Shown: positions 1 through 13,254, counted from the stretch's first letter. The stretch: 64,000 nucleotides of DNA from Bagarius yarrelli (GCA_005784505.1 VCAZ01000288.1:1-64000), one strand, 5' to 3'. Made by a program: numbers and translations. The notes: a model not told the origin generated them from the letters alone.

Positions 1-931
1 TAAAATAAAGATAACACTGCATATATTGTTTTGTTTACCCTTATGCTATGTATAAAAAAGTTTAGTGTTTGGTATTTGGAAATTTAACGAACTACTACAG
101 AAAACATTTTGTCTGTGTGTAACAAAAGGTATTTTGAACTCCTGAAAAATACTGTCTTATATAATTATCAATCTTTTTATAAATATAAAGTCGAACTTAA
201 AAATAGTCCACCTGCAGCAAACCAAAATTGCGAACCAAAATTTTGTCCGCTCCTTTGTGCTGTCATCTTTTTATTGCACAGTCAGCTGTCAACCTGAATT
301 TAAAGAGGGCTATTTCACTGAGCAATGTAAAAAAAATTTTTTTTGCAAGATAATAGCCAATAAAAAATTGTATTTTAGATAATTAACATGATTTTTACTC
401 CTGAACTGGGAGAGGCATATTTCGAGCGACAAATAAGTAAACACATTTTATTTTTACCATAGTCTTCAAATTCAGAATAATTTAAAAAAGTAAACTAAAA
501 TAAAACTATAACTATAAGATAAAAAATTAATTACTCATTATTTATTCTCAATTTTCCCAAAGACACAGAGAGCCACATCTGAGGGATGAAAGAGCCATAT
601 GTAGCTCCGGACTACCAATTTCCTTGCAGACACTCACATTCTAGTCATTTTTTTAATCCAACTGAGCATTTGAGGGTTAGGGACCTTGCTTAGAGGCCCA
701 GCAATAGCAGCTTGGTTGTGCTGGGAATTAAACAAGATCTACTAATCAGTAGTCTATAGCACTTTAACAACTGTGCTACCACTACCTTCAGTTTACAAAT
801 TGACAAACAAACATTTATCAGGAATATGATGTGTGGTGTGAAACAGGCTGATGTATTCATGCTTTATCTAAGCTGTAGTGTGTGTGTGCGTGTGTGTGTG
901 TGTATGTGTGTGTTGAATCCATATTACTTAC
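1..931 (-). other. dlg1: dlg1 intron (left edge) with repeat fragments
   Basis: No terminal GK exon is found here. Holds a hAT-end-like fragment near 560-620 ('gagccacatctgagggatgaaagagccatatgtagctcc'), a SINE fragment in minus orientation at 670-785 and (GT)n at 877-913. Confidence 0.75.
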
Positions 932-1041
932 ATGATATTTTCCACAGATTTTGGTTTGATAAAGATGGCGATAGGGTAAAGCAAAGCAACTTGTAGTCTC
1001 TTGATGGCATTGCCTGATACGTCGAGTATGCAGTGTTTACC
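932..1041 (-). CDS. dlg1: dlg1 GK exon, last in window
   Basis: A 110-nt exon, phase 0 to phase 2, encoding [32 protein letters not shown]. It is the back half of the GK core. Acceptor CTCACTAG, donor AT|GTAAGT. The usual Gln before LYPI is Leu here. The terminal EMNKRL...WVPAKEKL-type exons are not found between here and base 1. Confidence 0.94.
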
Positions 1042-3188
1042 CTAGTGAGAGGAAACAAGAGTCGGAACATTAAATATTAAAATGTTTCTTTACTCTTCAA
1101 TTTCTACGGCCAGGGTTTAGAGTTTTAGCTAGTCAATGAAGTTTTACAGATAACAAGCTCGCTTAAAGCTGTTCATCTATCAATCATTCATGAGAATAAA
1201 AAAAAAGGCTGTTGTTCATTGCCATATCAACTTCAATGGATATTTCATAGCAAAACATATACATTTTTTATATGTAAATATAGTAAATAACCTTTCTATA
1301 AATACAGATGCACAACAATAAAAATACATCAATAACAATAATATATAATATAAAAATGTAGAATCTAAAAAAGTCTTTTAAAATATATTTTGATGAATGC
1401 ACATTTGAAACCAAGTCCAATAAAGTCCCACCACATAAAAATCCTTGTCTCACGACATTAAAAATAGGGCCAATTATTTGTAAGTCAGTGCAAAAAACTT
1501 GCAATGTTGCCATAGTAACGGATTATATGTGGACACTTTACATAAAAGCAATTAGGCCTGCTAATTGGTAAATTGGGGTTCAAAACCCAGTACCAACAAG
1601 TTTCCACTGCTGGGCCCCTGAGCAATGCACTTAACCCCAATTGCTCAGTTGTCTAAAAGAGACTTATTCACTCTGGATAAGGGCGTCAGCCAAATACTGG
1701 TTTTGTTGCAGCCTCACTTAATAAAGAAAGAAGTCTGCAGTCTCAGCACACTGCTTGCTTTGTGGTTTCTCAGAAACATAGCAATCGGAAGACTAAAAGA
1801 AAGCTGTAAAACACTTTGCCTTATGACTCAGTTGTTGTGATGTGTATATTTTCTTTTTGTAAAAATCGTTATAATTTTTATAAAGCGGTACTTAGAATAA
1901 CGAGTCGTACCATTTTCAGCCACTTCGCGTACAGACTGCACGCTGGTGCCGTAGAGGTGGTTGTTGTACTGGCCCGCCTCGATAAACTTATGCTCCTGGA
2001 TGTCTCGCTCCATTTGCTCTCGAGACACCACAAAGTGGTAATCCCGGCCATCCACTTCATAGTCCCGCTTCGGCCGTGTCGTATCTGAGAGGAAAAAACA
2101 CAGTTCGAAATGAAAGCATGTTGCTCGTTCAGTAGCAAAGGTTTCAGCTAACAATCTACCTTTAAATATAATTACTACTCACGAGGAACACAGGAGCCAA
2201 ATTTGTCAGGGAACTCCGAGATCAGAGATCATCATTGACTCTGTCCTTCATGGGCCCCAGGATAATCACTGGACGAGTGTAGTTTACTGTAGGGAGAAAA
2301 ATTAACACCAAGGCCTAAAAAACAGCTTTTTTACAGCTGTAATCCACTGATACAGAGACCAGATGCTTATTATCTTTATTATACATAGACACGTTTGCGT
2401 TAGGTTAAGCTGAGGTGATATTCTCACCTTCTTGCTGACACACAGGCTCGTAAGACAGAACATATTCCTCCTGGCCACCTGAAAATCAACACAAAACAGT
2501 GGTTAGAGAGAGCGCAGTGTAGCAGCACTTCTGGTTCTTCGGCCGTGTGTTGCAGTGTTGTTTATTATTAGGTGCACTGGAAGGTCCAGTTCAGAATCGA
2601 TTGAGCATGCTAGTCCGGTCACTGGCAGTCGCCTCCAAACTGATCTCTATGACTGTGTTACGCATGACAAAAGATCATCCTAGCATTCTTCATCATGCAA
2701 GAGATTCTAATCTAAAATCTCTCAGCCACATGCACAACAGCCAGGTTTTAATACAATATAGATTTGTATTTAATTTTGTGTTTTTAATCAACAACTCAGC
2801 CTCAAAATTACTGACAATTCAATCATGCAGTTTAAGCAACTCAAATAATTCAACTCATGCTAACCTAAAATTCCTCCTCAATGTGTAATTGGTTTAATTT
2901 TTTCAAAAGCTATTAAAAACCATAGTATTTAAAAAAACAGTTTGAAAAGGAAAGGAAAGTTTAAGACAGTTAAAATTATTAGTGTTATTGAAATGTATGA
3001 CAAGTTTTCTGCTGTATTTTAGATTAAAAAATTAAAATCTCTGTGTATTTTTATAGACTTTCGTGTTTATTTTGATTTCTTTTTCTCTTATTTAAGACTA
3101 AGACGCATAAGAACACTTGCGTTTGTGACATTTGCGTACATTACTTTTGAATTCAATGCAAAATGAGAGAGGAGCGTGAGAGAGAGAT

Positions 3189-3240
<52 letters not shown>

Positions 3241-6096
3241 GCTATGTTGCTATGGAAACTGTCCTGGGGCTGTCTTTGCCCTTGCTGATTGATTTTGGTT
3301 TATCTCTTCCTCACTGCAGTATGCTTCCCAAGGAAGGGTGATTAGACTTGCTTTACTGGTAATCCTCATTATTTACTTAGAATCAGAAACATGATGATGT
3401 TCATCGAAGAATTGTTTGAGTTAAAGCTTGCCAGATATTTCGTGTACAGATCATGTATGTGTGTATTAGTAAAAAAACATCAGGAATTAACAGTGAAGCC
3501 AAACATGCAGAGGAGAACAGCAGGTGACATGATCAGGGGGGAAAAAAAACAAGAAAAAACTTACGGTAACTACTTTCACTATCACTGGCATTAGAGGTCA
3601 CATGCTCTGAAATCACAACACGGGGGAACAGATGGTGAAAACCCAAAAACACACACAAATACAGGCTCAGATGGAAAGGGGTTTTCCAAGGATTTGTTTT
3701 GACAAAGCAGGAAATTTAAAAGAAACCCACAAATAAACCAAGGTACAAAGAAAACACACTTCTTCACCAGCAGGGTGAATAAAAAAAAAAACATGCAGAA
3801 AATCCCACTTTAGCGTTTCCCTGCATTCACACTAGTGACCAAGTCTTTCTGAAGCTGTATAAGCAAGGAAACACTAAAGTATACCACGATGTGTACCATT
3901 AACTTTCTAAAATATACAGATTATTATATAACATGTTGGCGCTTTAGGGACAGCACGGTGGCTTCGTGTTTAGCACTGTTGCTGCACAGCAAGAAGGTCT
4001 CAGGTTCTGTGTGGCGTTACATATTTTCCATGTGCTTGTTTGGGTTTACTCCAGGTACTCCCACAGTCTAAAACATGTATGTCCAGTTGATTGGTGCTTT
4101 CCATAGGAGTGAGTGTGTGTTTGGTTTTTTGTCACCCGGTGATGGACTGGTGACCTGTTCAGGATATACCACTGCCTCCAGCAGATCCAAGTAACCCTAA
4201 TTCAGACTAAACGAGTATAGACAATGGATGGACGTTTATGCTTCAAATAATGGACAGGAGAGGAGGTGGTAGTGCAGTGGTTAAGGTGTTGGACTGCTAA
4301 CTGGAAAATTGTGGGGGTCGATTACCAGGACCACCAAATTACCAGTGCTGGGCTCCTGAGCAGGGGCCCTTAACCCCCAATTGCTCAATTGAATAAATAT
4401 AAGACACTTTGTTTAGGGGCATATGCCAGAAAATAAATATTATACAAACATTTTGTGGAGCTTGACTGACTACATGTACTTTATGTTAGTCTGTATTTTT
4501 AATTTTAATATATAATTATACAATGACCATCACATTTTCAGGTGGTTTGTTTGGACTTCCCTGTCAAAATGCAATTTATTTACAAACAGAAAAATGATCT
4601 GAGAATAGCTTTAAGTTGAAACAATATTAAATAATAACCTTTCCTTCTTCCAGGTGATTGTGAAAATTAAGGGATGAAAAATCTCGAGGTGTGGTGGTGT
4701 AGGAAATTATTCAACAGGCCATAAACATAGTTACTCATTACAATTAAACAAAGAAATGAAACATGTTTTTAAAAAATTACAAATTGTCATTGTAGAATGT
4801 GTGACTCACAGATACCGCTTTTTCACCGGGGCTGGTGGCTTGTGGTTGTGTAAGATTCAAATAAGAAAACAGTCGTCTGACTTGATGTTAAAATAAAATC
4901 GTGGTAATGATCTTAAAGAGTGACAGAGACGAAAGCATGGAGAAAGAGGAGGAGAAGAAATGTGTGCATCTTAGAACATCACACACTTACTCTGGCCTTT
5001 TGATAGTGTGTCACCTGGATTGTCCTGTTGATCAGTTCACGAGAGAGAAAGAAAAGAACAGACCAAAACAGCCACAATGGGTTACTCGTACACACGGGGG
5101 TTAACGCTACATACAGCAACCACTGATGTCACAGAGCAAAAGACCTGATTCAAATATTAAAAACCATATTGAGCTCTGGTTGGTGGCTGCTGTATGTGGC
5201 AGTGTGGCGCCCCCTGCTGGCCCGGTGCTGAATTTCCCTAACTTTCCTATCTGAACACTTTTCTGTCGTACTTACGGTCCACATCGCTTGTCTCCTGTTC
5301 GCTCATCTCCTTGTTTCTTGTAGAAAGGGAACTTGCGGGAAAAGAGGTTCTTTCTACGCTTGTCATTGAGGGACTGCTGAGGACGAGAATAAGAGCAGGA
5401 AGGAGACAGGGAGGGATGGAGACATTTTAAAAAACAGAGAGGGAAGTAACAGGTGGCTGATGTGAAGGAAATGATAACATGACAATTCAGTGCTGATCTT
5501 GTGCATTTTAAACAGTCTACAATATTAATTAAAATATGTCTAAATGATACACAAGTTCAGCACAAACTAATAAAAAACAAACAACAAAGGAACAATTAGA
5601 TAACCATGAGCCAGACAACTACACCACTAAGTTCAACACAACCTACAAGCAAAGCAGGAGAAATAAAGAAAGATGAAAATAAAAAAGGGAACCAAAGTGT
5701 AAAAAATGATTATATTTTTTTTGTCCTCTTTTTATATTTTTTCCCATTATACCAAACATTTACACGAAACAAAAAAAACATGAGGGAAAGGTCTGCAATC
5801 AGTAGTTTGTAAATGACAGACAGCAAAACAGCACATGTGAGTGGAGAAGAGGGACAGAGTGAAGAAAGGTAAGTGAGGGATAAGAAAGATGGCTGGTGTA
5901 CAGTAATACGAGCAGTGTGACATCAATGGCAAGCGTATCTGTCCTGTCTTTCTGCGCATGCATGCCTGCTTGGGGAGTTAGCTTTACTACAGTGTGGATG
6001 CAAACAATGCTGTTATTGGTGTTCTAAAAGATTTTTAAAAATCAAGTGGACCAGCAGAAGGCGCTGTTGAACATGCTAATCTCTCTGTCTCTCTCT

Positions 6097-6175
<79 letters not shown>

Positions 6176-8321
6176 TAGTGCATTACAGTAAATCATAAGG
6201 ACAGTAATTACTTGCAAAAGTTAATTTTGGAAATGTTAAAAGATAAAACATTCCTGGTGTCAGCGACTAAAGGTTTTTACTACATAATTAATTATCTCGA
6301 GAGTTAAATTAACATCAGTTTGCAGGTTAAAATTAGGAAGAAGAACATATAAAAGCATACACATCTGCAAAGTACATCCAAACTAATCAGTCGGAATAAA
6401 ATAAAAGCTAAACTCTACCCTGAAATTCAATCATATAAAGCTGCATTCTACCTTATGAAGTTCTGTTCTAATCTAAAATGTAATAATAAACCCCACCCTA
6501 AACTCTACCATAAAATTTAACAATGAAGTTAAAACTCTACCCTAAAAGTTGACAATGAAGCTAACCTCTACCATTCCATTTCATAATGAAGCTAAATTCG
6601 ACTATTAAATTTAATAATGAAGCTAAACATTACCCTAAAAAATGTAATACTAAAGCCAACCACTACCCTAAAATTTAATTAACGTCTCAAAACCAGGGGT
6701 GAGTTTAGCTCCAACTTGCCTCAACACACTTACCTGTAGGTTTCAAGTGTACCTAGCAAGATCTTGATTAGTTGATTCAGGTGTGTTTGATTAGGGTTGG
6801 AGATAAACTCTGCAGGACACCAGCCCTCCAGGACCGAGATTGCCCACCCCTGCTCTAATCCCTACCCTAAAAATTTAATTAAGCTAAACCTGATCCTAAA
6901 ATTTAATAATGAAGCCAAACTCCACCTTTAAATTTAACAATAAAGGTGGATTCTAAATTTAATTTAATAAAAAAATTTTATAATGAAGATAATTAATTTG
7001 AAATGTAATAATAAAAACATATTTTACCCTAAATTTTTGTATTATAAGATACTTAATTTAAAATATATGTACATTTTTATTTTTTAAAAGTGCTTTTAGG
7101 TATAAAATCTGTGAATCCAGTCCTGTGTGAATGTGAACTTAAAACTTACCCCTTTCTCTCGTGATTTAGAGTTGAATTTGACTGTTTTTAACCTTGCCCT
7201 TTTCCTTTTTCTCCACTCTGCAATAGACACAAAGGACAATAAAACCTATAAAGCATTATTGCAATAGATCTTTGTCCTTTAATTAATTTATTTATTCTCT
7301 ATACCCGCTTATTCCCTAATTCAATAAAATATAGACCAAAAAATAAACACAGGAAGTTACTGAAATTACTGACAAATATTGAGGAAATAATAACAAAAAT
7401 ATGCTGTTTATGACAATAATAATAAAAAATTGATAAAAACTACATTTGCAGTTTAATAGATGTTGGGTTCTGCAGGTAAAAGAAATCTACACATATCTGT
7501 TTTTTTTTACCAAATGCTTTTTAATGTCTAGCCATTTTTATGCAACTGTGATTGACTAGCGTAGCTGGAATTTAAAAATAAAATGAATCCTGTGGCTGTG
7601 AAGCCTGACCTCCTTTTGCTGGGGATGACTCCCATCTCCTCGACCTCACCCTTGGCGGTGACTTGTCTTGCCTGCCACCACTCATCATCAGAGGCGTTCA
7701 CAACATGCAGGATGTCACCAAATTTAAAGTTCAGACCCTGACTGGGGAGGCCGGAGTCCTTGGTTTTATCATAGTCAAACACAGCGCCCCTGGAGAGAAA
7801 AACACAACATTGCAAGGGGTTTGAAATTACAACCCTGTTTGTTATCAGCTAAAAACATTATCCATTTTGTAAATAAGAATAAAAAAATAAAACATATCGA
7901 AACCCAGTGATTGGTTTCTTGGGCAAGTTTCTTTGCCCTGTCAATCACAGAAACACCAGAAAATAATGGGTTTTAAAGGGTTCTGTTAACTTAATGAGCA
8001 TTGAATAAATGTAGTTTAAATACAAACTTACTTGTAAAAAATGTATATATTTAAAATAAATAAACAAAAAAATAAAAATAATTTAACCTTTAGATACCAA
8101 ATATATAAAGGAATGTAGAACTGTACACTAAGGCAAAGATGACATTCGATTTTTACAAAATTAAAGAAAAAGCCTGTGTCTGCGAGTGTGTGTGTGTCGT
8201 ACCTGACGTATAGTGATCTCTTTTGGCTGGTCCTCAGAGAACCTGAGCCGGAGCTGATACTGCTGTTCATCATCTGTTCCCGCAGGTCATGGATCTTCGC
8301 TTCAAAGCGGCTGTAGTCTGC

Positions 8322-8388
<67 letters not shown>

Positions 8389-11300
8389 CTGTCTGTAAAA
8401 TATACTGACATGAATAAACCGTATTTCCAGGTGTGTTGTTTTTGTAAATAACATTAGAAGAAAAGGTGCATTTTTCAACACATATGTCAGAACAGGTCTG
8501 GTATCTAATATTCCAACTGTTCAGGACTAAGGGAGGCCTTCTAAAAATAATTAAATGCAGCTGAAATGAGCTAATCAGATCATGCAGCAGAGGTCAAGTG
8601 CTGGTTGCATGCGTGTAGAGTTTTTGTAAAACACTGCTGGCGCTTCTACAGACCTTCAAATTGAAATTAAAAAAAGGAAAAGAGTAAGATAGAGGGACAG
8701 AGAAAGACAAAGACAAAAGCAAACACCAAACCTGGGGCATTTTCAGCACACCAGCTTTACTAGTAGCCTTAAGCATTAGATGTGGACATTTACACTTCCC
8801 ATTAAACAGTGCATAAGATACAGAATTATAGTCACATTAGGATTTTAGAAATCTTTCAAAATTTTGCAAGCGCGAATGCACAGTTAATAAATACAAACGA
8901 TTTTTTTAGCAGTCAGGAACATACTGCTCCTAATGCTGCATTTGGATTCGCTGTATTTTCAGCTTCTGTAAACTCATTGTCCTTTTTCAAGAGACAGGAA
9001 TTATACAGATTCTACTAACTATTAAATCTTAGCATTTAAATTACAATTGTGTGGGACACAGAGAGACAGCATTTACTCTCTAAAAGCCATCTTCTGAATG
9101 ATTCCATCTTTTTTTGCTCTCTGAATATTAAGCAGACAAATCAGATCAGAGCCTTTACAAGTGATATTAATGGTTTCTCTTTTTCTCTTTAAGATAACTG
9201 GATGTGACAATAAGCCTTTAGCAGGACTTTATTTGATGTCCTAGGTTTTATAGACATTGTGCTTCAGATATATATCATCAGTATAAAGGCTGTATTACTG
9301 CTCAACCCATTTTCATGAGCAATTATATGTTTGTTTACATGGCTGAAACAATCCAGTTGGAAAAAAAAAAAAAAGATAGACACCAGGCTGACCTTTAAAT
9401 CAAAGGTATATTTAGGAGTCACTTTTACATTTTTTCCAGCTCTGACATTAAATAATTGTAACGCATAACGATCAGTTTCAATTAACTGCGTCACTTATAG
9501 GACCGAACACTGAAAGACTGCTCAGTATTGCTTTTCACTGAAATATTAATGCAGTATATGGTGAGTGAAAAGCGATACTTAGCACTGAAATACTACAGCA
9601 CATCGTACCAGCCCTAAAGGTGTACTGCTTTGTTTAGGATTTAAATGTAAAATCAGGTGACGATATGTGGGTAAGGAACGTTTACAGTCAAAGGCAAAAA
9701 TAATAAAGCTCAACCATAAATAGAGCTAATAATAAAACTTTACACGATTTTCTTGATTAATCAATGCACAGACACTGTACTTACAGTCCTGCTTCTTCAG
9801 TCAGTCCTAACAGCTTCAGAATAGGATCTCTTTCCATCAAACTACTCCATCCTAAGAAGCTCCTAGTGACTACAGCTCTTTAACAGACGGCGAAGCTCCA
9901 TGTTTACTAACTCTCTCACTTACTCCTGCTCCATCCTACCACTGCGCACTTGAGCCCTCCCCCTCTCCCTCCCAACCTGGTCTGCTTGTCCCTCTCTGTG
10001 TCCCTTGCTCTTCAAGGCCACACACTTCACTCACAGTGACGCTGTCCTTAAATAAATGTCAGCCTGAGAAAAAAAATGTGCAAACTTTACATGCACACAC
10101 AGCAGCTGGCGAGGGATTTGATCACGTGGTGTGTGAACTAACCAAGAAGCAAACAGGTCTTATCAAATGATAAATGTTATTAATTGTAGTAATGAGGTAA
10201 AGAATAAATTGATAAACTAACCAATATCCTTGATGAAAAAGCAAGCAAATCAAAATCAATTAAAGTGTACAAAGTGCAGGACTGCTGATCGGAAGGTCAT
10301 GAGTTCAAGTTTCAAAGATGTCACTGTTGGGCCCTCAAGAAAGGCCCTTAGGTCTTAACTGCTCAGGTGTAAATGAGAGATTTAAAAAAATAAAGGTATC
10401 TGCCAAATGCCATAATCGATAATATTGCAGAATGTTTCAAATGTTTCGTATTTCATTGTTATTTCCTAAGCAAATAAGTTAAATACCGTTTATACTGCTT
10501 GCTGAAATGATGTAAACCGTAATTATTTAAAACGCTTAACTATAAAAACATACTTTACAATCATGTGACGTGATATAGGCATGTTTCCAGTATAGAAATA
10601 GAGGTATGGGTGTACACCAGCTAAACCTGAAGCCGTAATGCATCAATATACAGCTTGAGTGCTGACTGAGACCAGACCTGAGAAAAAACTAGGGGTGGGT
10701 CTGAATATTTAAATAAGAGCACTTTTCTTTGGCAGCAGAATAAAGCAGAGCAGCAGGCAGAGGGAGCAAAGGATGGATCAGCTTTAGGAATGTTGGATTG
10801 CTTTACTTTAATAATAAAAGCTGCTGGCATGGGACAATCATGTCAGCTGTGTGAGTGGTGAGGTGAGGGAGTATCTAAGGACTTCAGCCCAGCACACTTT
10901 ACTTCTACATTTATAATTAACTAGTAATTAATAAAAATTAAAGGAGGTTTTTAAATAATATTATTATCTGTGATAAAGAGATTTTGATTAATCTTGTTCC
11001 GGTTAAAAGCTGTTCTTTGACATGGACTAATGTTTGTTGTTTATTTATGAGTTTCTGGTGTGGTGTGCTGTTTTGGATCTACAATACGTGAGGAGAGACT
11101 CACCCTCTGGTCTGTAGTGAGCGATAATGGTGACGGTCTGGCCGGCGTTTTTTAAAGCAGCTGCTGCCTGTTCGTGAGTAGCACTGCGTAGGTCCACACC
11201 GTTCACCTGCAGCGGAGAAAACAGGGAAGAGAATTCCATCAGTCGTGTTTATAGCAAACAACGGTCCTGATAGGGACATTCTTTTATACTGTCCTTACTT

Positions 11301-13254
11301 CTAGGCAGTAAAGTCATTTCATGCATGTTATTTTAGTCTTCAGGAACTGGAGATTTTTACATTTAAAACATGCTCCGCCTTTAACAAATATGGTAACGTC
11401 AAGCCTACATAAGGGTGTGTTTTTTTTTTAAGAAAGCAGCCCTGTTTGGGTGTAGACAAAATAGATTTTAAAATAGCCTTTAAGGTGTGCTCTAGTTCTT
11501 TCAAAAAACTCCCAAAAAGTAAGAGAGTGAGAGAAAGAGAGCTACTGACTAAACACACTGCATGGGTGTAATACTGTGGTGTGAAAATGGCGTTGTGTCA
11601 CATTCATGTGATTCTCAGTCATATAATGCACCAAACCAGTGAACTGCTCCTTAGTTGATTTAAATAACACTGAACATTTTATTGTTGTCACTGTGCCTAT
11701 TCAAACAAATCTTAAAACTAAAATGATCCTAGCTAAAGGGTACATATGGATAAAAAAATACTCAGCTCATAAGTACAGCAATGTAAAAGTTTCCTGTAGT
11801 AATCACAGACATCACCCAAGCCTCTAAAAACACCCTTAGGTTGATAAGTGACGTACAGAATACAGAAATGGCGGTCTCCTTTCCTCAGCTCTCCGCCCAG
11901 GTCAGCAGGTCCTCCTGCCAGAATGAAGGAGATGAAAATTCCCTCTCCGTCCTCTCCACCTACAATGTTAAAACCCAGACCGGTGGCCCCACGGTGCAGC
12001 ACCACTTTTCTTGGCTCTCTGTCATGAAAACACACACATGCACCCACGGCTTTAGTAATTTAAAAAGACATGCCTGAACACGCTTTTCTACTTTATACTA
12101 TTATACTATTATAATGAGCGGCCGTTAGAGGGCGCTGCTGCACTACAGCTATTTGCTCTTTTATATTCACTGAACGGAATGAAAAAACAGCTCTAAGCAG
12201 CAAATACAATATTTATTTCTGTTAAACCACAACCTAATGGTGAAAAAAATTACTAATTAAAAAATAAGTGAACTATAAAAAAAAAATTCTGTGCCGTGTA
12301 GTGACAAAAAAAATTACAGACAGGTTTTAAAGAAGGAAAATTAAATCTATTCATTTGGAAAAAATGAAAAATATATAAAATACAAAAAAAATATATAATA
12401 TAAGTAAAAGCTTAAATTTGAAAAAGAAAAAAACAAATACTTTTAAAAGGCTTGAGATTACATTAAAATTAAAGTTTAAAAACGTCTAGTACAATTATTT
12501 AAAATTAATAAATATAGATAGTTGTATATTCCAATATTTTTGCGATTTTGGCACTAGCGCTACCTTATAAATATCATAACTACACACCTTACTTATGACA
12601 GTGGTTATAAATTATTAATACTTATTAATAATTTATTGTAGTTCCTGAAAATTCTGCTTTTTGTAGAATGAATGAATCATAAGCAGAGGATGTGCACAAA
12701 AAAAGACCGGAAATTAAGTGGCGGGTCATTTTTATTAGCTAATTGCTACTGTTACCATAGCAACATTCAGTGATACAGTATTAACTCTAATTGATTTGTA
12801 TAATGATCACCTCACATCTAACTGGGTGTGCATCCTAGTTAAGAAACGACTTTTTTTGGCTTGTACCATAATCTTGTTTAAGCACTCGTCGGTGAAATAA
12901 AGATGAGGGAGTCACATAAGGAACATAAGGAGCACATAAGGATATCAGTTAACATTTTATAAGTAGAGAAATCACATTATGATAGTGAAGGATGACATCA
13001 TTCCAAACATCCCTGTAGTTTGATAAAAAAAAAAAAAAAAAAATACAAAGCTGTTTCAGGGGTAAAGGAAAAAAAAGGTGGCTGATAATATGTTGTATAA
13101 AATAAAATATTAAGCTTGATCACTAAGAGTGCAATGTAAGGGAAGGGTAATGTGATAATTAAATCCTGAATCCAGATACTAAATTATCATCAAATTCTGT
13201 CATCTTATTATTCAGCCTGCAGACCCAGGTCTTTAATAAGAGAGAAAAAAAGAG

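Larger units (their letters stand above)
3607..4990 (-). other. dlg1: dlg1 intron between I3 and the HVTSN exon
   Basis: Contains two repeats (3950-4235 and 4263-4440). A GTGAGT donor near 4807 has no phase-compatible exon attached. Confidence 0.8.
5377..7149 (-). other. dlg1: dlg1 intron before hook inserts
   Basis: Holds the minisatellite, the hAT foldback element and the (AC)n run listed separately. No extra exon was recognised. Confidence 0.8.

Noticed and set aside
4800..4850. GTGAGT donor with a short open stretch (TSPGEKAVS)
   Set aside because: Its phase (ends 0) cannot connect to the phase-1 exon at 3606, and it matches no DLG insert.
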